The notes below the pieces were generated by a model that saw only the letters and a list, made by a program, of their open reading frames with translations, had not been told where the DNA came from and did not search any database. Below, in pieces: positions 9,270-17,830 of a stretch of 33,264 nt of DNA; position 1 is the first letter of the stretch, and each line of letters begins with the position of its first letter. The DNA lies in contig JAPKZH010000297.1 of assembly GCA_026393905.1 (NCBI GenBank), positions 1 through 33,264 on the forward strand, read 5' to 3'. Made by a program: the position numbers and the translations under genes. Source of the DNA: Candidatus Aminicenantota bacterium (GTDB lineage Bacteria; Acidobacteriota; Aminicenantia; Aminicenantales; UBA4085).

Positions 9270-10024
9270 TTTTGGAGAATCTCCTCGGCTAAATTGAGAT
9301 ATGCCTCTGCTCCTTTGGATTTTATATCATAAAGCACGATGGGCTTGCCGAAGCTGGGGGCCTCGGCCAACCTGACGTTTCGAGGAATGATGACGCTATA
9401 CACGATTCCCTTGAGAGACTTTCTGACCTCTTCTTCTACCTGCCTGGAAAGATTGGTCCGCTCATCAAACATGGTCAGAAGGATCCCTTCGATTTTAAGA
9501 GAAGAATTAAAGTAGGTCCTGACATCATTGAGAGTCTGAAGAAGGTCGGGAATCCCTTCCATGCAGAAGAATTCAGCCTGAACGGGGATGAGGACAGAAT
9601 CTGCGGCGGATAAAGCATTGATCGTCAGATATCCCAAGGAAGGGGGGCAGTCAATGAAGATAAAATTGAACCTTGCCCTGACCTTCGCCAGTACGTCACG
9701 AAGCTTTCCCTCTCGGTTATCCTGGGAAAAGAGCTCCGCTTCCGCGCCGGCGAGTTCCGGCGAGGAGGCGCAGAAATAAAGGTTATCAAGCTTGGTCCCC
9801 TGGATATTTTCCAGGATATCGTGCCCGTTCATCAAGGCTTGGTAGATGCCTTTTTTGGGCTCTTTGGCGATTCCCAGGCCGGCCGTTGCCATTCCCTGGG
9901 GGTCAAAGTCTATGAGAAGAACCCTCATCTTTTTCATGGCCAGGGAAGCGGATAGGTTTATGGCGGTAGTTGTCTTCCCCACCCCTCCCTTTTGATTGGC
10001 GACCGCGATGATTTTATTCACCAT
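9266..10024 (-). CDS. parA: chromosome partitioning ATPase ParA (Soj)
   Basis: [29 protein letters not shown] deviant Walker A. The ORF extends to 10048 (MFHVEHWRM) only because parS is translated; the ATG at 10024 is the likelier start. Confidence 0.95.
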   Translation of the reverse strand: MVNKIIAVANQKGGVGKTTTAINLSASLAMKKMRVLLIDFDPQGMATAGLGIAKEPKKGIYQALMNGHDILENIQGTKLDNLYFCASSPELAGAEAELFSQDNREGKLRDVLAKVRARFNFIFIDCPPSLGYLTINALSAADSVLIPVQAEFFCMEGIPDLLQTLNDVRTYFNSSLKIEGILLTMFDERTNLSRQVEEEVRKSLKGIVYSVIIPRNVRLAEAPSFGKPIVLYDIKSKGAEAYLNLAEEILQK

Positions 10025-11897
10025 CCTCCAATGTTCCACGTGAAACATTATGCCTGCCGGACCTCATTTTCTTCTGCAGGCTGAGATGAACATAGACGCT
10101 GAAGATATCGGAAGGCGTCAGCCCTGGGATTTTCTTCATTTCACGGACCGTCTCGGGCCTGTATTTTTCCATTTTCTCGATTGCTTCTCGTGTCAGGCCG
10201 TGGATCTTCTTGAAATCGGTGTTTTCGGGAATCTTGACCCCATCGATCTTCAAGATCCTTGCGATTTCTTTTTCCTGCTTCTTAAGATAACCTTCGTACT
10301 TGACCTCTGCCTCGATATGCCTGACTTCTTCGTCTGTCAAAGACACAGGAATCTTTTCGTATTCTAGCACATTATTCAGATGAATTTCAGGTTTTTTTAG
10401 GTAGTCTTTCAGGGAAATCTTATCTTTATTCTCCAGGGAAATCTTCTTCTTCTCCAGCATAGCCAAAACCGACTGGATCCTCTCCTGCTTGCCAAGGAAT
10501 GAGTCGAAATCCGCTTTTTTTATCAGGCCGAGCTCATTTCCGTATCCCATCAATCGTTTATCGGCATTATCGATTCGAAGCATGAGACGGTATTCGGCGC
10601 GTGAAGTAAAAAGACGGTACGGCTCTTCCACCCCTTTCGAGATCAGGTCATCAATAAGTACCCCGATATAAGCTTCATCCCGGCGTATGATAAAGGGCTT
10701 TCTTTTGTTGATTTTCAAAGCGGCGTTTATTCCGGCCATAAGCCCCTGGGCTGCCGCCTCTTCGTAGCCGGAAGTGCCGTTAATCTGGCCGGCCAAGTAC
10801 AGGCCTTCAATGATTTTAGTTTCCAGAGTCGGAAGAAGCTGGGTCGGCGCCACGGCATCATATTCAATTCCGTAGGCAGGTCTTAATATTTTTGCCCGGT
10901 CCAGGCCGGGGATGCTTTTTAATATCGCCCTTTGTGTCTCGTAGGGCAGGCTTGAAGAAACTCCGTTGATATAGATCTCGGAAGTTTCCACCCCTTCCGG
11001 CTCCAGGAAGAACTGATGGCGGGAATGATGGGGAAATTTGACGACTTTGTCCTCGATCGAAGGACAGTAGCGAGTGCCGATGCCCGTGATTTTTCCGCTG
11101 TAAAGAGGAGATTTGTCCAGGTTATCCCTGATGATATCGTGCGTCTGTTGATTTGTATAGCCGATAAAGCAGACGACTTTGTTCTCGAGCTTCTTTTTCG
11201 TCCGGTAGGAGAAGGGGACGGGCTTGTCATCGCCCGGCTGAGGGTCGAATTTATCCCAATCGATCGTGTACTTGTCGAGGCGCATCGGAGTGCCTGTTTT
11301 CAGGCGAAACGTCCGAAAACCCAGCTTTTTTAAGCATTCGCTCAATTCGTGGGCTGCCGGTTCATTCGCCCTTCCGGCCGGATAGCTCTTGAGGCCGATA
11401 TGGATAAGCCCATTCAAGAACGTTCCCGGGGTTACTATGACGGCTTTTCCTAAAATCGCGCTCCCGTCCATGGTCAGGACTCCCCTGGCTTTCCCCTTTT
11501 CAACCAGGATTTCATTGACTATTCCCTGAAAAACGGTCAAATTAGGCACATCTTCGAGCCATTTTTTCATGGTCAATCTGTAGAGGGCTTTATCACATTG
11601 GGCCCGGGGCGCCTGGACTGCTCCGCCGCGGCTCCGGTTCAAGAGTCTGAATTGTATGCCTGTTTCGTCGGCAAGAAGCCCCATGATTCCACCGAGGGCA
11701 TCGATCTCCCGGACTAAATGGCCCTTGGCAAGCCCCCCGACGGCCGGATTACAGGACATCTGGGCAATCGTTTCCAGATGTATGGTCACAAGGCAGGCCC
11801 GAAGCCCCATCGTGCTTGCGGCATACGCCGCCTCACAGCCGGCGTGTCCGGCGCCGACCACAACAACATCAAAAGCGTCTGCTGAGGGTTTTTTCAT
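10014..11897 (-). CDS. mnmG: tRNA uridine-5-carboxymethylaminomethyl modification enzyme MnmG (GidA)
   Basis: [41 protein letters not shown], and [17 protein letters not shown]. Confidence 0.97.
   Translation of the reverse strand: MKKPSADAFDVVVVGAGHAGCEAAYAASTMGLRACLVTIHLETIAQMSCNPAVGGLAKGHLVREIDALGGIMGLLADETGIQFRLLNRSRGGAVQAPRAQCDKALYRLTMKKWLEDVPNLTVFQGIVNEILVEKGKARGVLTMDGSAILGKAVIVTPGTFLNGLIHIGLKSYPAGRANEPAAHELSECLKKLGFRTFRLKTGTPMRLDKYTIDWDKFDPQPGDDKPVPFSYRTKKKLENKVVCFIGYTNQQTHDIIRDNLDKSPLYSGKITGIGTRYCPSIEDKVVKFPHHSRHQFFLEPEGVETSEIYINGVSSSLPYETQRAILKSIPGLDRAKILRPAYGIEYDAVAPTQLLPTLETKIIEGLYLAGQINGTSGYEEAAAQGLMAGINAALKINKRKPFIIRRDEAYIGVLIDDLISKGVEEPYRLFTSRAEYRLMLRIDNADKRLMGYGNELGLIKKADFDSFLGKQERIQSVLAMLEKKKISLENKDKISLKDYLKKPEIHLNNVLEYEKIPVSLTDEEVRHIEAEVKYEGYLKKQEKEIARILKIDGVKIPENTDFKKIHGLTREAIEKMEKYRPETVREMKKIPGLTPSDIFSVYVHLSLQKKMRSGRHNVSRGTLEDGE
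10032..10047. promoter_or_regulatory. parS centromere-like ParB binding site
   Basis: TGTTCCACGTGAAACA read directly; matches the bacterial parS consensus (TGTTnCACGTGAAACA). Confidence 0.95.
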
Positions 11898-11898
11898 C

Positions 11899-13281
11899 TC
11901 ACTTGCCGAGGCAAAACCGGCTGAAAATATTTTCGATCACATCGTCTGCATGGATTTCACCGGTGAGCCGCCCGACGACGGGGACGATCTTTCGGATTTC
12001 TTCGGCATAAACCTCTTCGGGGAATCCCGATTCGAGAAGCTCCCTGCCATTCTTCAAATGATCGAGTATCTCTTCGATAAGAAGCTTCTGCCTAAGATGG
12101 AAAATGACATCTTCCCCGTCCTTGAGTTTTGGCAGAAAAATCTCATAAATCTTATTTTTTAAATGAATTAGATTCGTCCCTTTGAGCGCCGAGATGTCCA
12201 GAGAAGGAAGGTCCCTATACCGATTCTTGATTTTTGCCGCATCCATCTTGGAGGGAAGGTCGATCTTGTTAAAAACAAGGAGAATTTTCTTTTGCTTATA
12301 TTTTTCGATGAGGGCGAAGTCCTCTCTCGTTTCCTTTCGGGACACATCTATTAACACCAAAAGCCCTTCCGCTTGCGAAGCGATTTTATTCCCTTTTTTC
12401 ATGCCCTCTTTCTCGATCAAAGAAGAAGCTCTGCCGAGCCCGGCCATGTCAACAAGGTTGATGACGGCGTCTTTGATCCTTATTTTTTCTCTCAAATAAT
12501 CCCGCGTAGTTCCGGGGTATGGCGTGACAATGGCCCGCTGCTCCTCCAGCAGAGCATTAAAAAGGGTCGATTTGCCGACATTCGTCCTTCCCGTAATGGC
12601 TATCATAAGCCCCTCGGTCAAAGCCTTGCCCGCATCGTAGCTCGCCACCAGCTTTTCCAGAAATTCAATCATTTTTTCAAAAGCCAGCGCGATTTTTTTA
12701 GGAGTTATCCGGAGGTTTTGGTCGGGAAATTCAATGGCTGCCTCGATTTGAGAGAGAAGGTGGACGATCTTATCGCGAATTTCCGAGATCTGCCTGGAAA
12801 GCCTGCCTTCAAGGTGGCCGAAGGCAATCCTGGCTTGTTTGATCGACGCCGCCCTGATCAAATCATTGACCGCCTCGGCCTGGATGATATCGATTCTGCC
12901 TTTCCAATAAGCCCTGAGTGTGAATTCTCCAGGGTGGGCATGCCTGGCCCCCGCTTTTATGCCGAGCCGGATAACATTCTCCATGACTGCCGGGCTGCCG
13001 TGGCAGCTTATCTCAACGACATTTTCTCTTGTATAGGAGCGAGGAGCCGGGAAAAAAATCAGGTAGGCTTCATCAAATATCTCGTTGTTCTCAAAATCGA
13101 TGAGGTTTCCGATGATAGCCTGTCCAGGCAAAACCCTGGCCCCGGGCTTTTTTTTGGGCCGGAATATCCTTATGGCGATCGGAAGGGCCTTTTTCCCGCT
13201 CAATCGAATGATTCCAATTCCTCCATAGCCGGGCGGCGTCGAAATTGCGATAATCGTATCGTCCAGGCTATATTCGAACAT
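11899..13281 (-). CDS. mnmE: tRNA modification GTPase MnmE (TrmE)
   Basis: [38 protein letters not shown]1 box, and C-terminal IFSRFCLGK with the conserved Cys. Confidence 0.97.
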   Translation of the reverse strand: MFEYSLDDTIIAISTPPGYGGIGIIRLSGKKALPIAIRIFRPKKKPGARVLPGQAIIGNLIDFENNEIFDEAYLIFFPAPRSYTRENVVEISCHGSPAVMENVIRLGIKAGARHAHPGEFTLRAYWKGRIDIIQAEAVNDLIRAASIKQARIAFGHLEGRLSRQISEIRDKIVHLLSQIEAAIEFPDQNLRITPKKIALAFEKMIEFLEKLVASYDAGKALTEGLMIAITGRTNVGKSTLFNALLEEQRAIVTPYPGTTRDYLREKIRIKDAVINLVDMAGLGRASSLIEKEGMKKGNKIASQAEGLLVLIDVSRKETREDFALIEKYKQKKILLVFNKIDLPSKMDAAKIKNRYRDLPSLDISALKGTNLIHLKNKIYEIFLPKLKDGEDVIFHLRQKLLIEEILDHLKNGRELLESGFPEEVYAEEIRKIVPVVGRLTGEIHADDVIENIFSRFCLGK

Positions 13282-13413
13282 TTTTTAATTTTAATAGAGC
13301 GTCAATGATTAGTAAAGAACAAAAGAGCCTTTAAAAGGGATATCCTGCCGAGTCTTATTATTGCTTAGCTGGGCGGGGCGTATGCCGCGAAAAAGCCCGT
13401 CGACCTTTTATAT

Positions 13414-13476
13414 CCCCCCTAATTCGCTAGGGGGGGTAGGGGCGACATGTTAATCCCCCCTAATTGCCTAGGGGGG
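13414..13476. repeat. two tandem short C/G-rich palindromes (CCCCCCTA-N6-TAGGGGGG)
   Basis: 13414-13435 CCCCCCTA ATTCGC TAGGGGGG and 13455-13476 CCCCCCTA ATTGCC TAGGGGGG; identical 8-bp stems 41 bp apart. Confidence 0.85.
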
Positions 13477-13495
13477 CAGGGGGATTAATAAATAT

Positions 13496-13790
13496 GGTTC
13501 TCTTCCATTTCGTGTGGGTAGAAAAGGGAAACGATCCGGAGACGGCTGAAGCGACCATGGAGGGTTTAGCCTTCCCGAGCCCTCCTTCGAGGGCAGCCGG
13601 CTCGGAAGAAGCCGGCCGGCGAAGTTGTCTGAGCTTCCCGGCAAACGTCCGTAAAATCGATGCCGGGAAGCGAGTTCTGAGCCGCCGAGAAGGAGGGCTC
13701 GGGAACGGCGTGAAAAACCCGGATGGGGAGCGAGGCCGTTTCCGGATCGTTTCCCAGACGATCTCTCCCCACACGAAATGGAAGAGAACC
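13496..13790 (+). mobile_element. MITE-like foldback element, copy 1 (295 bp, 23-bp perfect TIRs, 8-bp TSD ATAAATAT)
   Basis: GGTTCTCTTCCATTTCGTGTGGG at the left end with its exact reverse complement at the right end; direct repeats ATAAATAT at 13488-13495 and 13791-13798; homologous inverted copy at 17191-17484. Confidence 0.88.
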
Positions 13791-13897
13791 ATAAATATAA
13801 ATCTTCATTCTTTATTCATGCTTTTTTTAGTCCCCCCATAATTTTATTACTGCTCTTAAGGAGAGAAGAGCGAAGGAACGATGCCGAGCGGATTTTG

Positions 13898-14071
13898 AGG
13901 ATTTGTGTGTTTGAACACAAATCCTTGGGGATTCCAAAGGGGTATGCCCCTTTGGTCGCAGGACGAAAGTCCGAGAAGGGGAGGCAGGGAGCGAAGCGAA
14001 CGTTGGAAGGGGTCTTCCCCTCCAAAGTGCGCGAGCGGGAAAATCTGCGTGGCTTCGAGCGGCATATGCCG
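13898..14071. other. multi-hairpin cassette of unknown function downstream of jag
   Basis: Successive stems: 13898-13925 (11 bp), 13934-13955 (9 bp), 13961-13972 (GGAC-GAAA-GTCC), 14003-14025 (9 bp with a bulge), palindrome CGGCATATGCCG 14060-14071. Confidence 0.6.
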
Positions 14072-14076
14072 AGCCC

Positions 14077-14715
14077 TTATTTTTTATTTTTCTCGACGGG
14101 AAAGACTTTCACACGTTTGAGGAATCCTTCGCCCAAGCTCTCGCTGGTGATGCCGGGAACCTGGTTGACTTCGATATGGACGATTCTTCGTTCATAGGGG
14201 TTCATCAGGTCGAGGATTTCGTTTCTGCCCGTTTCATAAACCTGCCGGGCCACCTGCTGGGCATATTCCTTCAGCTCCTTCTCTTTCCGCTTCCTGAAAA
14301 ACTCGCAATCCACCTGGACTTTTTGCGACGAGATCTTGTTCAAAATATGCTGAAAAGCCAGCAGCAGGGAGCCGTCCTTCCAGAGCAAGAGCTGTTTGTC
14401 GTTTCCCTCGAAGATGACATAGACAAAGCCGTTCCGCTTCTTAATCTCATAGGATATTTCCAGCGGAAAATTGGGGAGGAGCTTGTCCAGAAAATTGGCG
14501 ACCGCGTTTTCTTCGGCTTCGATTTTCGGCCAGGCCCGGATGACGATTTCTTTGCTGATGCCGAAAAGTTTCGTCTTTTCGGTCACGATCTCATAGTTGA
14601 GCTCGGACCGCGGGATCTTCAGCCTATGCTCGGCCAGGCTGATGGCCTCTTCCAAGTTCTTGCCTTTAAATTCCGGCTTTTCTTCTTTCTCTTCAATCTT
14701 TTCGTCGTTTTCCAT
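14077..14715 (-). CDS. jag: Jag/KhpB (SpoIIIJ-associated) RNA-binding protein, Jag_N + KH + R3H
   Basis: N-terminal FKGKNLEEAISLAEHRLKIPRSEL, C-terminal R3H-like LMNPYERRIVHIEVNQVPGITSESLGEGFLKRVKV; lies downstream of yidC. Confidence 0.9.
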   Translation of the reverse strand: MENDEKIEEKEEKPEFKGKNLEEAISLAEHRLKIPRSELNYEIVTEKTKLFGISKEIVIRAWPKIEAEENAVANFLDKLLPNFPLEISYEIKKRNGFVYVIFEGNDKQLLLWKDGSLLLAFQHILNKISSQKVQVDCEFFRKRKEKELKEYAQQVARQVYETGRNEILDLMNPYERRIVHIEVNQVPGITSESLGEGFLKRVKVFPVEKNKK

Positions 14716-16381
14716 GGGACTCTCTTTTTTTCTTTTGGATCATACGATTCATGATATATTGCTGGCCGATCTGCAGAACGTTGGATGTGAGCCAATAGAG
14801 AACCAGCCCGCTTTGGAAATTCATGAAAAAAACCGTCATGATGACCGGCATGATGAGCATCATCTTAGCCTGGGAAGGGTCGGCCGAAGTCGGCGTCATT
14901 TTCTGGCTGATGAACTGGGTGATGCCCATGAGGATAGGCGTGACATAATAGGGATCTTTCACCGAAAGGTCCTTGATCCAAAACATAAAAGGACTGTGCC
15001 GGAGCTCGATCGAGACAGCGAGCAGTTTGAAGATTCCCCAGAAAACGGGGATTTGGATGATCATGGGCAGACAGCCGCCGGCAGGATTGACGCCGTGCTC
15101 CTTGTAGAGTTTCATCATTTCTTCATTCATTTGGCGGCGCTGGCCGATGTCCTGCTTGGCCTTTTTATACTTGGCCCTCAAGGCCTTGACCTTCGGCTGC
15201 AATTCCTGCATTTTGGCCATGGATTTAGTGCTGCTGTAGGTCAGCGGGAAAAAGACGATTTTGATCAGGATCGTCAAAATAATAATGGCGATTCCCCAGT
15301 TCGGGATGTATCTGTGGATAAATTTAATCGAGGCGAGAAGGATTTCGGCGATGAAGCCGAAAAAGCCGAAACGGACGATTTTTCTGGCATCGTGCCCGAA
15401 GGCCGTAAGCGTGTCGTATTCCTTGGGCCCGATAAAAGCCCGGCGGGGATTACTGACGGAGAGGAAGAAAAAAGAGGCTTTCTCCGTGTCTTTTTTCAAA
15501 AAAGCGGCCGTGCCACTCTCGGGAGCGGGGAGAAAAAGGGCGGTGAAATAGTTTTCATCATAGGCGGCCCAGTTCACGAAGTTGAAAGCGCTCTGCTCGG
15601 GCTTGTACTTCAACTCATCAACCCTGTAGAGATTGCCGGAGGCGAGGACGGTCACGCCGCTGCCCCCGACGAATCTATTCTTGAGCTCCAGAGCCGTCGG
15701 ATTTCCAATTCCCGGACCCCAAAGGAGGCGGGGCTCGACTCTTTGGCCGTTTCTACGAATATTGACGGCGATTTCAAGATCATATCTTCCGCCGTAGAAA
15801 GTCAAAACCTTTTCGACCTCGATCCCCTTCCCGTCTGAATATTGGAAGCGCACTTCGCCCTTCTGGCCGTCTTTGAGGTCAAGAGCCGGAACAAAAGTCT
15901 TATAAAAAGGGCTGTTGTAGGCATTCAATTTGATTCCGGCCAAATCGGCGTTGGCCGCTTCCGGACTTTCGTCCAGCAGGGCAAAGGGATAGATCCCGGT
16001 TTCTTTGGCGAATGCAGAAACCAGCTCGAGGTCTTCCTTTTTCTCATTCTTGTGAGCTCGGAGCTTCCAGCTCTGGAGGACTCCGCCTCGATTGCTCCAA
16101 ACCGCCTGATAGAGCGAAGTGGAGACGGTCACCAGATCTTCCCTCTGCGCCGCAACCTGTTCAAGATTGGGCTTCTCCACTTCGGGCTTTGATTCCTGGC
16201 CCTGCTTCGGGGCCGCAGCGGGCTCCTTCTGCTGCGGCGTTTGGGTTTGGACCTTTTCGACCTGGGGGGACACTATGGCGCCCGGTTGAGGCTCAGGGGC
16301 TTTTTTCATAAAAATAAGCTGGTACAGGAATAAGACTAGGAACGAAAGGACGATGGCCAAGATGATTCTTTTTGTATCCAT
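14693..16381 (-). CDS. yidC: membrane protein insertase YidC (Oxa1 family with large periplasmic domain)
   Basis: N-terminal TM plus periplasmic domain, and NWGIAIIILTILIKIVFFPLTYSSTKSMAKMQELQPKVKALRAKYK. Confidence 0.96.
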   Translation of the reverse strand: MDTKRIILAIVLSFLVLFLYQLIFMKKAPEPQPGAIVSPQVEKVQTQTPQQKEPAAAPKQGQESKPEVEKPNLEQVAAQREDLVTVSTSLYQAVWSNRGGVLQSWKLRAHKNEKKEDLELVSAFAKETGIYPFALLDESPEAANADLAGIKLNAYNSPFYKTFVPALDLKDGQKGEVRFQYSDGKGIEVEKVLTFYGGRYDLEIAVNIRRNGQRVEPRLLWGPGIGNPTALELKNRFVGGSGVTVLASGNLYRVDELKYKPEQSAFNFVNWAAYDENYFTALFLPAPESGTAAFLKKDTEKASFFFLSVSNPRRAFIGPKEYDTLTAFGHDARKIVRFGFFGFIAEILLASIKFIHRYIPNWGIAIIILTILIKIVFFPLTYSSTKSMAKMQELQPKVKALRAKYKKAKQDIGQRRQMNEEMMKLYKEHGVNPAGGCLPMIIQIPVFWGIFKLLAVSIELRHSPFMFWIKDLSVKDPYYVTPILMGITQFISQKMTPTSADPSQAKMMLIMPVIMTVFFMNFQSGLVLYWLTSNVLQIGQQYIMNRMIQKKKRESHGKRRKD

Positions 16382-16392
16382 GCTCTAACCTC

Positions 16393-16602
16393 TTAAGGAA
16401 CCGGGTCAAACCCTCCCTCGTGAAAAGGATGGCATTTCAGGATCCGTCTCATTCCTAGATAGACTCCTCGGAGGATCCCGAATTTTTCTATGGCTTGATA
16501 TGTGTAGTCGGAACACGTGGGAGCAAACCGGCAGTGACGGCCAACGAGCGGAGACATCAGCATTTTATAGGCTTTAATCAAAAACAGGACTATTCGCTTC
16601 AT
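16393..16602 (-). CDS. yidD: membrane protein insertion efficiency factor YidD
   Basis: [58 protein letters not shown]. Confidence 0.96.
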   Translation of the reverse strand: MKRIVLFLIKAYKMLMSPLVGRHCRFAPTCSDYTYQAIEKFGILRGVYLGMRRILKCHPFHEGGFDPVP

Positions 16603-16607
16603 GCGTG

Positions 16608-16955
16608 TTATTTGTTCGCGCCGACGGCTTGGATCATGGAAAGATACTGGGCCCGCATATTTTCCCAGGAGGCGTCCTGGACGCCTTTCTTGGTGACGAC
16701 GATCATGTCAACGGGCAAAGTCATCAATTCTTTGTTCCTTCTAAACAACTCTCTGACTCTTCTTCGGACCCTGTTTCTCTGAACGGCATTGCCGATTTTT
16801 TTGCTGGTGACGACGGCCATTCGGGAATAGGACAAGCTATTGGGAAGATAAATCAGGTTGAAATACTTTCCTCTGGTTAAGCGGCCTTTTTTGTAAAGAT
16901 ACGAAAAATCTTTTTTCTTCCTAATCCTCTCGCGAGGACTATAGCTTTCACCCAT
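16608..16955 (-). CDS. rnpA: ribonuclease P protein component
   Basis: [23 protein letters not shown] and [24 protein letters not shown] signature. Confidence 0.96.
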   Translation of the reverse strand: MGESYSPRERIRKKKDFSYLYKKGRLTRGKYFNLIYLPNSLSYSRMAVVTSKKIGNAVQRNRVRRRVRELFRRNKELMTLPVDMIVVTKKGVQDASWENMRAQYLSMIQAVGANK

Positions 16956-17089
16956 TAAACAGCGAGGCGAGTCCTGCCTTTCTGTCTTCTTCTTTTGATG
17001 ACTTTCTGTCCGCCTTTGGAGCTCATCCTGACCAGAAAGCCGTGATTCTTATTTCTTTTTCTATTGTTCGGCCGGAAGGTTGGCTTCAT
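16955..17089 (-). CDS. rpmH: 50S ribosomal protein L34
   Basis: Absent from the ORF track because it is short. Minus-strand translation [44 protein letters not shown]; stop overlaps the rnpA start (TAATG). Confidence 0.97.
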   Translation of the reverse strand: MKPTFRPNNRKRNKNHGFLVRMSSKGGQKVIKRRRQKGRTRLAV

Positions 17090-17122
17090 CTTTCTATAAC
17101 CTCTACGAGAATTGAGAGTAGT

Positions 17123-17151
17123 ATGTTAATAAAGCTGCCCTTTTCTGTCAA
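17123..17151 (-). promoter_or_regulatory. sigma-70 promoter of the rpmH operon
   Basis: Minus strand TTGACA - 17 nt - TAACAT upstream of rpmH. Confidence 0.65.
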
Positions 17152-17190
17152 GGTGTAATTCTCACTCAGCCGTCCTCGGATTTATGAAAA

Positions 17191-17484
17191 GGTTCTCTTC
17201 CATTTCGTATGAAAAAAATTGTAAGGGAAACGACCCTGAAACGGCCTCGCTCCCTATCCGGGTTTTTCACGCCGTTCCCGAGCCCTCCTTTTCGGCGGCG
17301 AAGAACTCGCTTCCCGGCCTCGATCTTACGGATGTTCGCCGGGAAGCTCAGACAACTTCGCCGGCCGGCTTCTTCCGAGCCGGCTGCTCTCGAAGGAGGG
17401 CTCGAGAAGGCTAAACCCTCCATGGTCGCTTCTTCCGTCTCCGGATCATTTCCTTTTTTTACCCATGCGAAATGGAAAAGAACC
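17191..17484 (-). mobile_element. MITE-like foldback element, copy 2 (294 bp, inverted relative to copy 1)
   Basis: Reverse complement aligns along its length with 13496-13790; ends GGTTCTCTTCCATTTCG.../...CGAAATGGAAAAGAACC; flanks TATGAAAA/TAAGAAAA resemble an 8-bp TSD with one mismatch. Confidence 0.87.
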
Positions 17485-17550
17485 TAAGAAAATCCCTTGA
17501 TTTACGGGTTTCTTTCAATTCATGGGCGGCTTAAAGCAGGGAACCCGTGA

Positions 17551-17595
17551 CGAGCGGCTCCCCGGTGGCGAGCTATGGAGTATATTCGCCGCTCG
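17551..17595. repeat. inverted repeat CGAGCGGC-N29-GCCGCTCG
   Basis: Perfect 8-bp arms at 17551-17558 and 17588-17595 at the edge of the AT island. Confidence 0.5.
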
Positions 17596-17640
17596 CAAAA
17601 TGACCTAATAATGAACAGTTATTCATAAATCGTTCTATAT

Positions 17641-17760
17641 TATTTATAATAATATATTTAAATGCTTATATATTGAAATAATGTCCATTTATTAAACATT
17701 ATTTATGGTTTAATGATTTTACTTGAATTTCTATAAATACAACATATTAAATAAATTAAA
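17641..17760. other. extreme AT-rich island in the divergent intergenic region (candidate unwinding element or regulatory region)
   Basis: By hand count only about 15 of 120 bases are G or C; flanking coding DNA is far more GC-rich. Confidence 0.7.
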
Positions 17761-17774
17761 AGGTTCTCCGACTA

Positions 17775-17791
17775 TTGGCACCTTTCTTGCT
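17775..17791 (+). promoter_or_regulatory. sigma-54 (RpoN) -24/-12 promoter
   Basis: TTGGCACCTTTCTTGCT: GG and GC dinucleotides separated by exactly 10 nt, TGGCAC and TTGC cores intact; about 40 nt upstream of the GTG start at 17831. Confidence 0.8.
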
Positions 17792-17830
17792 TTTAATGAT
17801 TACGCAATGTGCCCGAAAGGAGCGAGGAAC

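Noticed and set aside
13414-13476. CRISPR-like array from the C-rich repeats
   Set aside because: Only two short palindromic units, no spacer/repeat periodicity and no cas genes.
13464-13841. Conserved ORF MEGLAF(P/S)SPPSRAAGSEEAGRR... shared by both MITE copies
   Set aside because: The frame is kept because the interior has no indels, but differences between copies are as often non-synonymous as synonymous and the region is built of palindromes; probably non-coding.
13816-14197. Several ORFs over the hairpin cassette (both strands)
   Set aside because: Mutually overlapping, no domain similarity, and explained by stem-loop-rich intergenic sequence.
15313-15321. Perfect DnaA box TGTGGATAA inside yidC (and another, TTATCCACA, at 6590-6598 in pyrG)
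   Set aside because: Isolated 9-mers inside coding sequence with no clustering; compatible with chance.
13496-17484. Composite transposon bounded by the two inverted MITE copies
   Set aside because: The bracketed genes (jag, yidC, yidD, rnpA, rpmH) are core genes in their canonical order, and each MITE has its own TSD-like flanks, indicating independent insertions.
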